Source of the DNA: Cryobacterium sp. PAMC25264
GTDB lineage: Bacteria; Actinomycetota; Actinomycetes; Actinomycetales; Microbacteriaceae
DNA length: 64,000 nucleotides
Reading direction: 5' to 3'
Assembly: GCF_019443325.1 (NCBI RefSeq)
Contig: NZ_CP080383.1
Coordinates: 496,001-560,000, forward strand
Part shown: in pieces, positions 17,532-25,956 of the stretch
How positions within the stretch are numbered: the first letter of the stretch is position 1
How the letters are laid out: each line of letters opens with the position of its first letter
The notes under the pieces: generated by a model
Databases searched by the model: none
The model's input: the letters and a program-made list of their open reading frames with translations, nothing else
What the model was told of the DNA's origin: nothing
Program-made: the position numbers and the translations under genes

Positions 17532-17582
17532 ACAAATGGTGCCGAACCGGACATGTGCACCCGGTGTGCCGGCACCATTTGT
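17532..17582. repeat. 13-bp perfect inverted repeat in the adhE upstream region
   Basis: ACAAATGGTGCCG (17532-17544) and CGGCACCATTTGT (17570-17582) form a perfect stem around a 25-base loop that itself contains a short CCGG-type stem. It lies between the end of the cysteine-desulfurase gene and the adhE start, so it could be a terminator for the former, an operator for the latter, or a dispersed hairpin repeat. Nothing else is recognised in 17364-17639. Confidence 0.55.
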
Positions 17583-17639
17583 CCGTTTCGGGTACAGATA
17601 CCGGGCGGTTTTGGGGCTCGGCGCGGCGGGCGGGACAGG

Positions 17640-18782
17640 TCAGGTGGCGAGGCCGCGCACGGCGGCCACGGCCTCGCGTACCCGGGTGGCGGCCTCGGCC
17701 AGGTCTGCGGCGCTGGTGCCGGCCGAGAGGGTGAAGCGCACCGCGGACTGGGCGAGGTCGGCGGGGATGCCCAGCGCCGTGAGCACATGCGACGGTTCGT
17801 CGCTACCGGCGGCGCAGGCGGATCCGCTCGAGCAGACGATGTCGAAGCGCTCGAGCTCGAGCAGCACCGCTTCCCCTCCGGTACCGGCGAAGGTGAACGA
17901 GGCGTGGCCGGGCAGCCGGTGTAGCGGATGCCCCGTCAGGGCGGCTCCCGGCGTGCTCTCGAGCACCGCGGTAACGAAGGCGTCGCGCAGGGCGGACAGG
18001 CGTGGTGCGAGGTCGACCCGCTCGGCCTCGGCCAGGTCGAGGGCCGTGGCCAGGCCCACGGCTCCGGCAACGTTCTCGGTGCCGCTGCGTTTGCCGCGTT
18101 CCTGCCCGCCGCCGTGCAACACCGGCTCCACCGGCAGCCGGCCGCGCAGGTACAGTGCGCCCACGCCCTGCGGGGCGCCGAGCTTGTGCCCGGAAATACT
18201 CAACGCGTCCACGCCCAGCTCGGTCACGTTCAGCGGCAGCCAGCCGGCCGCCTGTACGGCGTCGGTGTGCATCGGCACGCCCGCCGCCCGGGCGATCGCG
18301 GCGAGCTCCCGGATGGGCTGCACGGTGCCGATCTCGTTGTTGGCGTAGTGGATGCTGACGATTGTGCTGTCGGGCCGGATGACCCGGCTGAGGTCGTCGG
18401 GGTCGACCCGGCCGGTGGTATCCGTGGGCAGCAGGGTGATCTCGAAGCCGTGCAGCCGGTGCAGGTAGTCGCAGGAGTCGAGCACCGCCTCGTGCTCGAG
18501 GGCAGTGGTGATGATGTGCCGGCCGCGCGGGGCGCCGAGCGCGAGGCCCTTGAGGGCGAGGTTGTCGGCCTCGGTGCCGCCGCTGGTGATGGTGATCTCG
18601 CCGGGGCGGCAGCCGAGCACCCGGGCGATGCGCCCGCGCGCGGTCTTGAGGGTCGCCGCCGCGGCCTCGCCCACCCGGTGGTGGCTGGACGGGTTGCCGA
18701 ACCCCTGTGTGAGGATCGGCCAGATGGCCTCGGCCACCTCGCGGCGGAGCGGCGCGGTAGCGGCGTTGTCGAGGTAGATCAT
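17640..18782 (-). CDS. Cysteine desulfurase (NifS/IscS-like)
   Basis: A 380-residue PLP enzyme that releases sulfur from cysteine for Fe-S clusters or thio-modifications. The PLP lysine is in ALSISGHKLGAPQGVG. The His-rich TTALEHEAVLDSC and the catalytic-loop Cys in IVCSSGSACAAGSDEPSHV are visible, as in group II-like NifS proteins. Last gene of the nad operon, 45 bases after nadC. NadA needs a [4Fe-4S] cluster, so a dedicated sulfur source in this operon makes sense, as seen with NifS-like proteins next to nad genes elsewhere. ATG 18782 gives the canonical MIYLDNAATAP N-terminus. Confidence 0.9.
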   Translation of the reverse strand: MIYLDNAATAPLRREVAEAIWPILTQGFGNPSSHHRVGEAAAATLKTARGRIARVLGCRPGEITITSGGTEADNLALKGLALGAPRGRHIITTALEHEAVLDSCDYLHRLHGFEITLLPTDTTGRVDPDDLSRVIRPDSTIVSIHYANNEIGTVQPIRELAAIARAAGVPMHTDAVQAAGWLPLNVTELGVDALSISGHKLGAPQGVGALYLRGRLPVEPVLHGGGQERGKRSGTENVAGAVGLATALDLAEAERVDLAPRLSALRDAFVTAVLESTPGAALTGHPLHRLPGHASFTFAGTGGEAVLLELERFDIVCSSGSACAAGSDEPSHVLTALGIPADLAQSAVRFTLSAGTSAADLAEAATRVREAVAAVRGLAT

Positions 18783-18827
18783 GGCTTCTCTCCAGAGAAC
18801 GGGGCCGGGCGGCCGGGCGCGTGAACG

Positions 18828-19700
18828 CTACTCGGGGAACACGGCCTCGGGCAGGATGACGACATCAAGCCCCAGGTCGAGCGAGCGCACGCTGTGGGTG
18901 AGGGCGCCCACCGAGATGACGTCGACACCCGACTCGGCGATGCGCCGCACGGTGTGAAGCGACACCCCGCCGCTGGCCTCCACGATGGCGCGGCCGGCGA
19001 CCTGCCGCACCCCCTCGCGCAGGGCCTCAGCATCGAAGTTGTCGAGCATGATGGTGTCGATACCGGCCGCGAGCACGGGCTCGATCTGCTCGAGGGTGTC
19101 CACCTCCACCTCGAAGTGGGTGGTGTGCGAGAGTCGAGCCCGCACGGCGAGCAGAGCCTCGGTGAGGTCGGTGCCGTCGGCGCTGAGCACGGCCAGGTGG
19201 TTGTCCTTGGCCATCACGGCGTCGGAGAGGCTGAAGCGGTGGTTGTGGCCGCCGCCGTCGCGCACGGCCTGGCGCTCCACGGCGCGCAGCCCGGGGGTGG
19301 TCTTGCGGGTGTCGACGATGCGGGCGCGGGTTCCCTCGGTTTCGGCCACGTACTCTGCGGTGAGCGTGGCGATGCCGCTCATCCGTTGCACGAAGTTGAG
19401 CCCGATGCGCTCTGCGGTGAGGATGCCGCGAGCCGGACCTGAGGCCTCCGCGAGGAGGTCGCCCGCGGCGAAGGCGGTGCCGTCGGCGACGTGCAGGTGC
19501 ACGGTGATGCGGGCGTCGACCAGGCGGAACGCGGCGGCGAACACGGCGCCGCCGCTGAACACGCCGGCCTCCCTGGCCACGAGCTGGGCGGTGGCGACGG
19601 CGTCGGCGGGGATCAGCATCTCGCTGGTGAGGTCGCCCCACGGGGCGTCCTCGTCGAGGGCGGACCGCACAACGGTCTCGATGGCGTGAGTGGTCAGCAT
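18828..19700 (-). CDS. nadC: Nicotinate-nucleotide diphosphorylase (carboxylating), NadC
   Basis: Quinolinate phosphoribosyltransferase, 290 residues, converts quinolinate and PRPP to nicotinate mononucleotide, CO2 and PPi. Typical segments are EDAPWGDLTSE, LNFVQRMSGIATLT, DTRKTTPGLRAVERQAV, GGGHNHRFSLSDAVMAKDNH and the C-terminal GVDVISVGALTHS. It starts inside the end of nadB (ATG 19700 against the nadB stop at 19694-19696), so translation is probably coupled. Part of the leftward nrtR-nadA-nadB-nadC operon. Confidence 0.95.
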   Translation of the reverse strand: MLTTHAIETVVRSALDEDAPWGDLTSEMLIPADAVATAQLVAREAGVFSGGAVFAAAFRLVDARITVHLHVADGTAFAAGDLLAEASGPARGILTAERIGLNFVQRMSGIATLTAEYVAETEGTRARIVDTRKTTPGLRAVERQAVRDGGGHNHRFSLSDAVMAKDNHLAVLSADGTDLTEALLAVRARLSHTTHFEVEVDTLEQIEPVLAAGIDTIMLDNFDAEALREGVRQVAGRAIVEASGGVSLHTVRRIAESGVDVISVGALTHSVRSLDLGLDVVILPEAVFPE

Positions 19701-21342
19701 GCGATGCCCTCCGAAGCGATGGATGAAGCGGTTACCAAGGTGCGCTCGTCGGGTCGCACCGTGAAGCGGGGCCGGGCCAGCTCCAGGCGGGTGTCCGGGA
19801 AGTCGGCGCGGTGGTGCGCCCCGCGGGACTCCTCTCGGGAGAGGGCGGCGGCCACGATCAGCCGGCCCAGGTCGAGCAAGTTGCCGGTCTCCAGCTGCGC
19901 GGCCGTTGCCAGCGCCCGGTCCACGGGGTGCCAGCCGGCCAGCGTCGCCGCCGCGCCGGCGAGGTCGGCGCCGGAGCGGTGCACACCGGCAGCCTCCCAG
20001 AGCAGGTTCTGCAGCGTGACGCGGTCGACGAAGCCAGGGCTGAGAGCAGTGGCGGATACGTCGGCCGCGTCCGTTGTGCCGTCGAGCCCGGCGCCCGGGA
20101 CGTCCGAGTCGGCGTCGGTCTCGGTCGCGAAGTACGGCGCGGGCTGCTCGGCCTCGCTCAGCGACCGCACGGCGCGGTCGGCGAACACGGCGGCTTCCAG
20201 TAGCGAGTTCGACGCCAACCGGTTGGCGCCGTGCGCTCCGGTGCGGGCGGCCTCGCCCACGGCGTAGAGGCCGGGCAGCGAGGTGCGCCCCAGCCGTCGG
20301 TGGCGACTCCGCCCATCCAGTAGTGCGCTGCAGGGGCCACGGGAATCGGTTCAACGGCCCAGTCCAGCCCGTTCGCGCGGCAGGCCGCCGTGATGGTGGG
20401 AAACCGGCTCTCGAGAAGGTCCCGGCCGAGACCTGTGGCGTCGAGCAGCACCGGAGCACCGCCCTGCGCCTTCATTTGGGCGGCGATGCTGCGGGCCACG
20501 ATGTCGCGGGGCGCCAGCTCGGCATCCGGGTGGATGGCGGTCATGAAGCGCTCACCTGTGCTGCTGAGCAGCACGGCGCCCTCGCCGCGCACGGCCTCGG
20601 AGATCAGCGGCGTGCCGGGCACCGCGAGGGCGGTGGGGTGGAACTGGTAGAACTCCACGTCGGCGATGGCCGCACCGGCACGCCAGGCGGCGGCGACGCC
20701 GTCACCGGTGGCGATGACGGGGTTGGTGGTGTGCCGGTACAGGGCGCCGGCGCCGCCGGTGGCCAGGATCACGGTGTCGGCGGTCACGGTGTGCCGGGTG
20801 TCGTCGGGGCCGAGCAGCACAGCGCCGGTGACCCGGCCGTCGTCGACCGTGAGGTCCACGAGCATGGTGTGCTCGTGGATGGTGATCTGGTCGCCGCCCA
20901 GCGCATGGGCTCGGTTGGCGCGCTCCTGCACGGTGGCCACCAGGGCGGCCTCGATGGCGAAGCCCGTGGCGTCGCCGCCGGCGTGCAGCACGCGGGACCT
21001 GGAGTGTGCGGCCTCGAGGCCGCGGGTGATGCCGGACTCGTCGCGGTCGAAGTCGACCCCGAACCGGATCAGGTCGCGCACCCGGGCCGGGCCTTCTTGG
21101 CAGAGCACCCGAACCGCGGAGGGGTCGCACAGGCCGGCACCGGCACGCAGGGTGTCGAGGATGTGCGCGTCCACCGAGTCGTCGGGGAACAGCGCGGCGG
21201 CGATGCCGCCCTGCGCGTAGCGGGTGTTGCTGTCCGAGAGGGCGGCCTTGGTGACCAGGGTCACCCGGTGGCCGGCGTCGGTGGCCCGTACCGCGGCGAG
21301 GAGGCCGGCCAGCCCGCTGCCGACGACGAGCACGCGGGTCAT
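19694..21342 (-). pseudogene. nadB: L-aspartate oxidase NadB, apparent frameshift
   Basis: NadB oxidises L-aspartate to iminoaspartate for NadA. The FAD motif VVGSGLAGLLAAVRA starts the protein, and NTRYAQGGIAAAL, ILATGGAGALY and HPTALA are intact. The frame is lost after HYWMGGVATDGWG near 20285-20291. The expected continuation, RTSLPGLYAVGEAARTGAHG, is present one frame over and continues to the stop. Restoring one G/C in the GGGGC run joins both parts into 549 codons. Either the gene is inactivated or a base was missed in this sequence; two other genes in the window show the same kind of break, which favours error. ATG 21342 lies two bases past the nadA stop. Confidence 0.85.
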
Positions 21343-21344
21343 GG

Positions 21345-22685
21345 TCAGGCTCCGGTGCCGATGGGCGCCACCGGTGCAACGGGACCGGCAGCCGGCGGCT
21401 TGGCCGCGAGCATCCGTTCGAGTGCCACCCTGGCGCGATCGGCCACGTCGTCGGCCACCGTGATGCGGTTGAGCACCTCGGCGGGCACACCGTCGCCGCC
21501 CACGAGCGCCTCGAGCACCCAGGCGAGGTAGCCCGAGTGGATGCGGTACATGGTAGAGCAGGGGCAGACCACGGGGTCGAGGCAGAAGATGGTGTGCTGC
21601 GGGTACTGGGCGGCGAGGCGCTGCACCAGGTTGATCTCGGTGCCGATCGCGAAGGTCGAGCCGGCGGGAGCCGCGGCGATGGCCTTGGCAATGTAGTCGG
21701 TGGAGCCGTATTCGTCCGCGGCGTCGACGACCGCCATCGGGCACTCGGGGTGCACGATCACGCGCACGCCGGGGTGTTCGGCGCGGGCCGCGTCGATCTG
21801 TTCCACGGTGAAGCGGCGGTGCACGCTGCAGAAGCCGTGCCAGAGAATGACCCGGGAGTCCTCGAGCTCGGCCTCGGTGTTGCCGCCGAGGGGCTTGCGC
21901 GGGTTCCACATCGGCATCTGCTCGAGGGGCACGCCCATGGCCTTCGCGGTGTTGCGGCCCAGGTGCTGATCGGGGAAGAACAGCACCCGCTGGCCGCGTT
22001 CGAAGGCCCACTCGAGCACGGTCTCGGCGTTCGAGGAGGTGCAGACGATGCCGCCGTGCTCACCGCAGAAACCCTTGAGCGCAGCGGAGGAGTTCATGTA
22101 GGTGACCGGGATCACGGGGACCCGTCCCGAGGCATCCGGTTCGGTGCCGTACAGCTCCTCGAGCTGCTCCCAGCACTCGGTGACGGAGTCGATGTCGGCC
22201 ATATCGGCCATCGAACAGCCCGCGGCGAGGTTGGGCAGGATCACGGCCTGCTCCGGCGTCGACAGCAGGTCGGCGGTCTCGGCCATGAAGTGCACGCCGC
22301 AGAAGACGATGGCCTCGGCGTCGGGCCGGCTCTGGGTGGCCACGGCGAGCTGGAAGGAGTCGCCCACGAAGTCGGCGTGCTGCAGCACCTCCTCGCGCTG
22401 GTAGAAGTGGCCGAGCACCACGACGCGCTCGCCGAGGGTGGCCTTCGCGGCGCGGATCCAGTCGCCGAGTTCACCGTTGGACGCGGTGCGGTAGCGCGCG
22501 GGCAGCTCGCCCTGGCGCGGGGACCCGGTGGGGATGACGTCGCCCATCGAGGAGCCCGGTCCGTAGCCGGGTGTGCCGGCGTCGAAGTACCAGGGGTCCA
22601 CGGCGAGGTCGGGGGTGCAGGTGCTTCCCTCTGCCTTGCCGGTGCTGATCAGGCGGATGGTGCGGTCGACCGATGCGATGGTCAT
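21345..22685 (-). CDS. nadA: Quinolinate synthase NadA
   Basis: A 446-residue Fe-S enzyme that condenses iminoaspartate with dihydroxyacetone phosphate to quinolinate. Cluster cysteines are visible in AIVFCGVHF, GFCGEHGGIVCTSSNA and LDPVVCPCSTMYRI. The catalytic blocks VLGHFYQREEV and VIVHPECP are also present. The ~90-residue N-terminal extension before the core is typical of actinobacterial NadA. ATG 22685 is preceded by GAGGAG. Second gene of the NrtR-headed operon, followed two bases later by nadB. Confidence 0.95.
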   Translation of the reverse strand: MTIASVDRTIRLISTGKAEGSTCTPDLAVDPWYFDAGTPGYGPGSSMGDVIPTGSPRQGELPARYRTASNGELGDWIRAAKATLGERVVVLGHFYQREEVLQHADFVGDSFQLAVATQSRPDAEAIVFCGVHFMAETADLLSTPEQAVILPNLAAGCSMADMADIDSVTECWEQLEELYGTEPDASGRVPVIPVTYMNSSAALKGFCGEHGGIVCTSSNAETVLEWAFERGQRVLFFPDQHLGRNTAKAMGVPLEQMPMWNPRKPLGGNTEAELEDSRVILWHGFCSVHRRFTVEQIDAARAEHPGVRVIVHPECPMAVVDAADEYGSTDYIAKAIAAAPAGSTFAIGTEINLVQRLAAQYPQHTIFCLDPVVCPCSTMYRIHSGYLAWVLEALVGGDGVPAEVLNRITVADDVADRARVALERMLAAKPPAAGPVAPVAPIGTGA

Positions 22686-22729
22686 GTCGTGCTCCTCGGG
22701 GAGTGCGGGATAGGTCGGAGGTACAAGGT

Positions 22730-23434
22730 TCAGCCCACCAGCGGGCCGAGCGGGCCCTGTTCGGCGAGCGTCTGTGAGTCGTTGTAACGGTAGAGTCGCG
22801 GCGGGCGGTGCGGCACCCCGGCCAGGCGCAGTCCCGTGTCGACGACGGTGCCCGACGACTCGATCATGCGACGGAAGTTGGCCGGGTCGAGCGCGCGGCG
22901 GAGCACCGCTTCGTGGACATCGCGAAGCTGGGCCAGGGTGAAGGTCTCGCCGAGGAAGGCGTGCGCGATGCGGGAGTACTCCACCTTGGTGCGCAGGCGC
23001 CACAGGGCGTACTCGACGATGTGATTGTGGTCGAAGGCCAGGTCTGGCAGTCGGTCGGCGGGGAACCACTGCACGTTGTCATCGACGGCAGCCGCGTCGG
23101 CCTCGCCGGACTGCACGAGCGCCCAGTAAACCACCGAGACCACCCGGTTGCCGGGGGAACGGCCGAGGTCGCCGAAGGTGTACAGCTGCTCCAGGTACTT
23201 GGGGGTGAGCCCGGTGGTCTCCCGCAGGGTGCGGGCGGCGGCAGCGGCGAGTTCCTCGTCGGTGGGCAGCCAGCCGCCGGGCAGCGCCCAGAGGTTGAGG
23301 TGCGGCTCACGGGTGCGGCGCACCAGGGGGAGCCAGAGGGTCATGAAGCCGGATTCGGCGTCCGGCCGGAGGGCGAAGATGACCGTCGACACCGCAAGCA
23401 CGGGCGGGTGGGGCTCGGTCATCTGGACATCCAT
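22730..23434 (-). CDS. nrtR: NrtR-like Nudix-related transcriptional regulator of NAD synthesis
   Basis: A 234-residue protein with an N-terminal Nudix fold and a C-terminal winged-helix region (about 150-225, ending RPPRLYRYNDSQTLAEQ). The Nudix box reads GGWLPTDEELAAAAARTL and then RETTGL; the catalytic RE and EE pairs are altered to RT and ET, so hydrolysis is unlikely. That pattern is what is known for NrtR repressors, which sense ADP-ribose and control NAD genes. It heads the nadA-nadB-nadC operon. ATG 23434 is seven bases from a TAACCT -10, making the message probably leaderless; ATG 23422 is an alternative. A 17-bp inverted repeat overlaps that -10. Confidence 0.85.
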   Translation of the reverse strand: MDVQMTEPHPPVLAVSTVIFALRPDAESGFMTLWLPLVRRTREPHLNLWALPGGWLPTDEELAAAAARTLRETTGLTPKYLEQLYTFGDLGRSPGNRVVSVVYWALVQSGEADAAAVDDNVQWFPADRLPDLAFDHNHIVEYALWRLRTKVEYSRIAHAFLGETFTLAQLRDVHEAVLRRALDPANFRRMIESSGTVVDTGLRLAGVPHRPPRLYRYNDSQTLAEQGPLGPLVG

Positions 23435-23441
23435 CGACTAA

Positions 23442-23460
23442 AGGTTAGTGTGACTCTAAC
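23442..23460 (-). promoter_or_regulatory. Probable NrtR operator over the nad operon promoter
   Basis: GTTAG (23444-23448) and CTAAC (23456-23460) form an inverted repeat with a 7-base spacer. The minus-strand -10 element TAACCT (complement of 23442-23447) overlaps the left arm and ends seven bases before the nrtR ATG. A repressor here would block the whole nad operon. Assignment to NrtR rests on position only. Confidence 0.55.
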
Positions 23461-23511
23461 TGACGTCCATCATATAGTCACGATGACCGGAAGTGAAATT
23501 CCACGCACCCC

Positions 23512-23581
23512 CACCCGCGAACTGTGAGAAAAGCCCCAAAAACACGCCCGAAGACGTGCTTACCTCACAGTTCGCGAGTGG
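23512..23581. repeat. 70-base hairpin element (repeat family A, copy 2)
   Basis: Outer arms CGCGAACTGTGAG (23516-23528) and CTCACAGTTCGCG (23564-23576) pair perfectly, extended by CCAC/GTGG with small interruptions. Inside is a weaker hairpin with CACG/CGTG. The left half matches the element at 5583 (CGCGAAC-GTGAG, then AGCCCC-AAAAAC). The right arm encodes the last residues (TREL) and stop of the mannose synthase gene. Confidence 0.7.
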
Positions 23582-24323
23582 TGGTGGCCGGGGCGGGGGC
23601 CGGGTTCGCGTGCCGGGCACCGCGGCCGGTCAGTCCCCAGATCGTGACCCGGCCCATGGCCTCGATCACAATGCTGCCGCTCATCTTGGAGTTGCCGAGG
23701 GTGCGTTCGATGAACGTGATGGGCACCTCCACCACCGTGAGCCGGGCACGCACGGCGTGCAGGAGCATGTCGATCTGGAAGCAATAGCCGAGGCTGTCGA
23801 CGCTTTCCAGCTGCATCCGTTCGAGCGCATCGGCGCTGTAGACGCGGTAGCCGCCGGTGACGTCGTGCTGGGGCAGGCGCAGCATGAAACGGGAGTAGAG
23901 CGAACCGCCGCGGGAGAGCATCCGGCGGTGCCACGGCCAGTTCTTGACCTCGCCGCCGGGAATCCAGCGGGAGCCCATCACGACATCCGCCGTGCGCGCT
24001 GCGGCCAGTAGGGCAGGCAGCTGCTCGGGCTGGTGCGAGCCATCGGCATCCAGCTGCACGAGATAGTCGAAGCCGCGAGCGCGAGCCCAGTCGAAGGCCT
24101 CGAGGTAGGCCGCGCCCAAGCCGTTCTTCTTGCTGCGGTGCAGCACGTGCAGCCGGTCGTCGGCGGCCGCGAGCTCGTCGGCCAGGGCGCCGGTGCCGTC
24201 CGGGGAGGCGTCGTCCACGATCAGCACATCGGCGTCGGGCACGCTGCTGCGCACCCGGCCGACGATACTGCCGAGGTTGTCGCGTTCGTTGTACGTGGGA
24301 ATGATGACCACAGTGGATGGCAT
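23565..24323 (-). CDS. Polyprenol-phosphate mannose synthase (GT2)
   Basis: A 252-residue GT2 enzyme that transfers mannose from GDP-mannose to polyprenol phosphate on the cytosolic face of the membrane, making the donor for GT39/GT-C mannosyltransferases. Nucleotide-binding IIPTYNERDN and LIVDDASPDGTG, the DxD-like LVQLDADGSHQPE and GSRWIPGGEV are all canonical. There is no membrane domain, so it is the soluble catalytic type. It begins four bases after the end of a GT39-like gene, so donor synthase and user are co-transcribed. Its last four residues are contributed by a hairpin repeat element. Confidence 0.9.
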   Translation of the reverse strand: MPSTVVIIPTYNERDNLGSIVGRVRSSVPDADVLIVDDASPDGTGALADELAAADDRLHVLHRSKKNGLGAAYLEAFDWARARGFDYLVQLDADGSHQPEQLPALLAAARTADVVMGSRWIPGGEVKNWPWHRRMLSRGGSLYSRFMLRLPQHDVTGGYRVYSADALERMQLESVDSLGYCFQIDMLLHAVRARLTVVEVPITFIERTLGNSKMSGSIVIEAMGRVTIWGLTGRGARHANPAPAPATTTREL

Positions 24324-24327
24324 GTAA

Positions 24328-25853
24328 CTACCTTGTCAGTTCGGTAACGATGGTGCGGTTGACGGTGAGGGAGGAATGCACGGTGAAGCCCAGTTGCTGC
24401 AGCACGCCGATGTCGGTGCCGGCGACGGTTTCCCGGCTGCCGACGTTGTGCAGCACCCAGACCCGGTCGGTGCCGGCGAGCCTGGAAGTGGCTTCGGCGA
24501 GGGGGATCGTGGTGTCCCAGAGCCAGTCGACGTCCTGATAGGAACGGTTGAGCATCACGTCGCTCAACCCGACGAAGCCGGCGGGGTAGAGGTGCATGGC
24601 CAGCCGTGGCCGCTGGGACGGCTTGGTGCTTTCGTCGAACACCACGGCGTCACCGGGTCGGGCTTCGGTGCGCAGGATGTCGGACACGTGCCGCCAATCG
24701 CTGCCCCGTCTTTCGCGAAGTCGGTGCGCTGCGCGAGGTAGCCGGGCGTGGCGAGGGCGCCGACCAGGAGCACAGCGATCACCTGGGTCCACCGTGGCCG
24801 CAGCGCCGCGACACCGACGGCCACGGCCAGGGCCGCCGCCGGAGCGCAGATCGACAGGTAGCGCAGCGAGTACATCGGAGTGATCAGCTGGGTGCCGGCG
24901 AGCAGCACCGCGCTCGGCACGAGCACCCAGGCCAACACCACGAGGAGCTCGGCCCGCGGTGCCCGGCCCCGGGTGCGGAATCGCGGCACGAAGGTGGCCA
25001 CGACGCCGATCGCGATAAGCCCCCAGGCGAGCCCGGCCAGGGCCGGGGTTCCGAACCACTGGTGCACGGCAGCGTCGAGCACGCTGACGGCCGGACGCCG
25101 GGCGAGGAAAGAGATCTGTTCGCGCTCGCCGACTCCCCAGTAGAAGACGGGCGAGGCCAGCAGCAGCCCGGCCACGGCCGCGCCGGCCCAGGCCAGTAGT
25201 GCGCCGCGCCGGCGCCGGGAGAACAGGGCCACGACGAGCGCGTGCACCGGGATCAGAAGGGCCGTGTAGAGGAACATGTAGGCGCTCAGGGTGACCATCA
25301 GCGCATAGGCCGCCCAGAGTGCCAAGCGCAGCAGCGGGGTGGTCGGACGCGCGCGCACGATAGGCACAAGGAGTACGACGGTCCACACCGCCAGCATCGT
25401 CGCTATAGCAGTGGAGCGTGCCTCCGCACCCATGTACGTCACCCGGGGGAGCACCGCGAAGACCAGACCGGCGATCACGGCCACCCGCGTGTTGACAAGC
25501 ATCCGTGCCAGCAACGCGGTGCCGGCCGTTGCGAGACCGATGGCGAGGGCGCTGGGCAGCCGGGTGGCGAGCTCCGAGGCGCCGAAGACATCGATCCAGC
25601 CGTGCAGGAAGAGGTAGTAGCTGCCGTGTACGGCGTCGATGTTGCCCAGCATGCGAAAAAACGAGGGGAGGGGACGTTCGGCCGACATGACGCTGGCCGC
25701 CTCGTCACCCCAATACGACGGAACCCAGGACCCCGCCACCGACACGAGCAAACCGAACAGCCCCAGCAGCACGGCTGCGGGTGCGAAGCCGCGTGACGAC
25801 GTCAACGCGGGCCGGGTCGGCTCGACGAGCGGGGAAGCGAGAACTGTCGTCAC
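24328..25853 (-). pseudogene. GT39-like membrane glycosyltransferase, apparent frameshift
   Basis: About 508 residues if one base is restored. The N-terminal two thirds hold some ten membrane helices. The first extracytoplasmic loop has YWGDEAASVM, the Asp-Glu motif expected of GT39/protein-mannosyltransferase-type enzymes. The soluble C-terminal domain continues in another frame from about GSDWRHVSDILRTEARPGD to the end. The break is at a CCCC run (24704-24707). It lies directly upstream of the polyprenol-phosphate mannose synthase, its probable donor supplier. GTG 25853 follows TACGGT (25860-25865, minus) by six bases, so it is likely leaderless. Whether the frameshift is real needs raw-read evidence. 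Confidence 0.8.
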
Positions 25854-25859
25854 ATTCAG

Positions 25860-25865
25860 ACCGTA
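25860..25865 (-). promoter_or_regulatory. -10 element of leaderless GT39-like gene
   Basis: TACGGT on the minus strand, six bases before GTG 25853, with TTAACC upstream as a weak -35. Confidence 0.45.
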
Positions 25866-25956
25866 GAACCCGAGGGTTAACGTTTACTCTCAGCAGGTGG
25901 AGGGGTGGCCTGCGAAGTCTCACAGACTTGACCTGGGCGGGCGGGTTGGCAGCTGA

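Noticed and set aside
19694..20260. Separate small gene at the end of nadB
   Set aside because: It is the NadB C-terminus in a shifted frame, not an independent gene.
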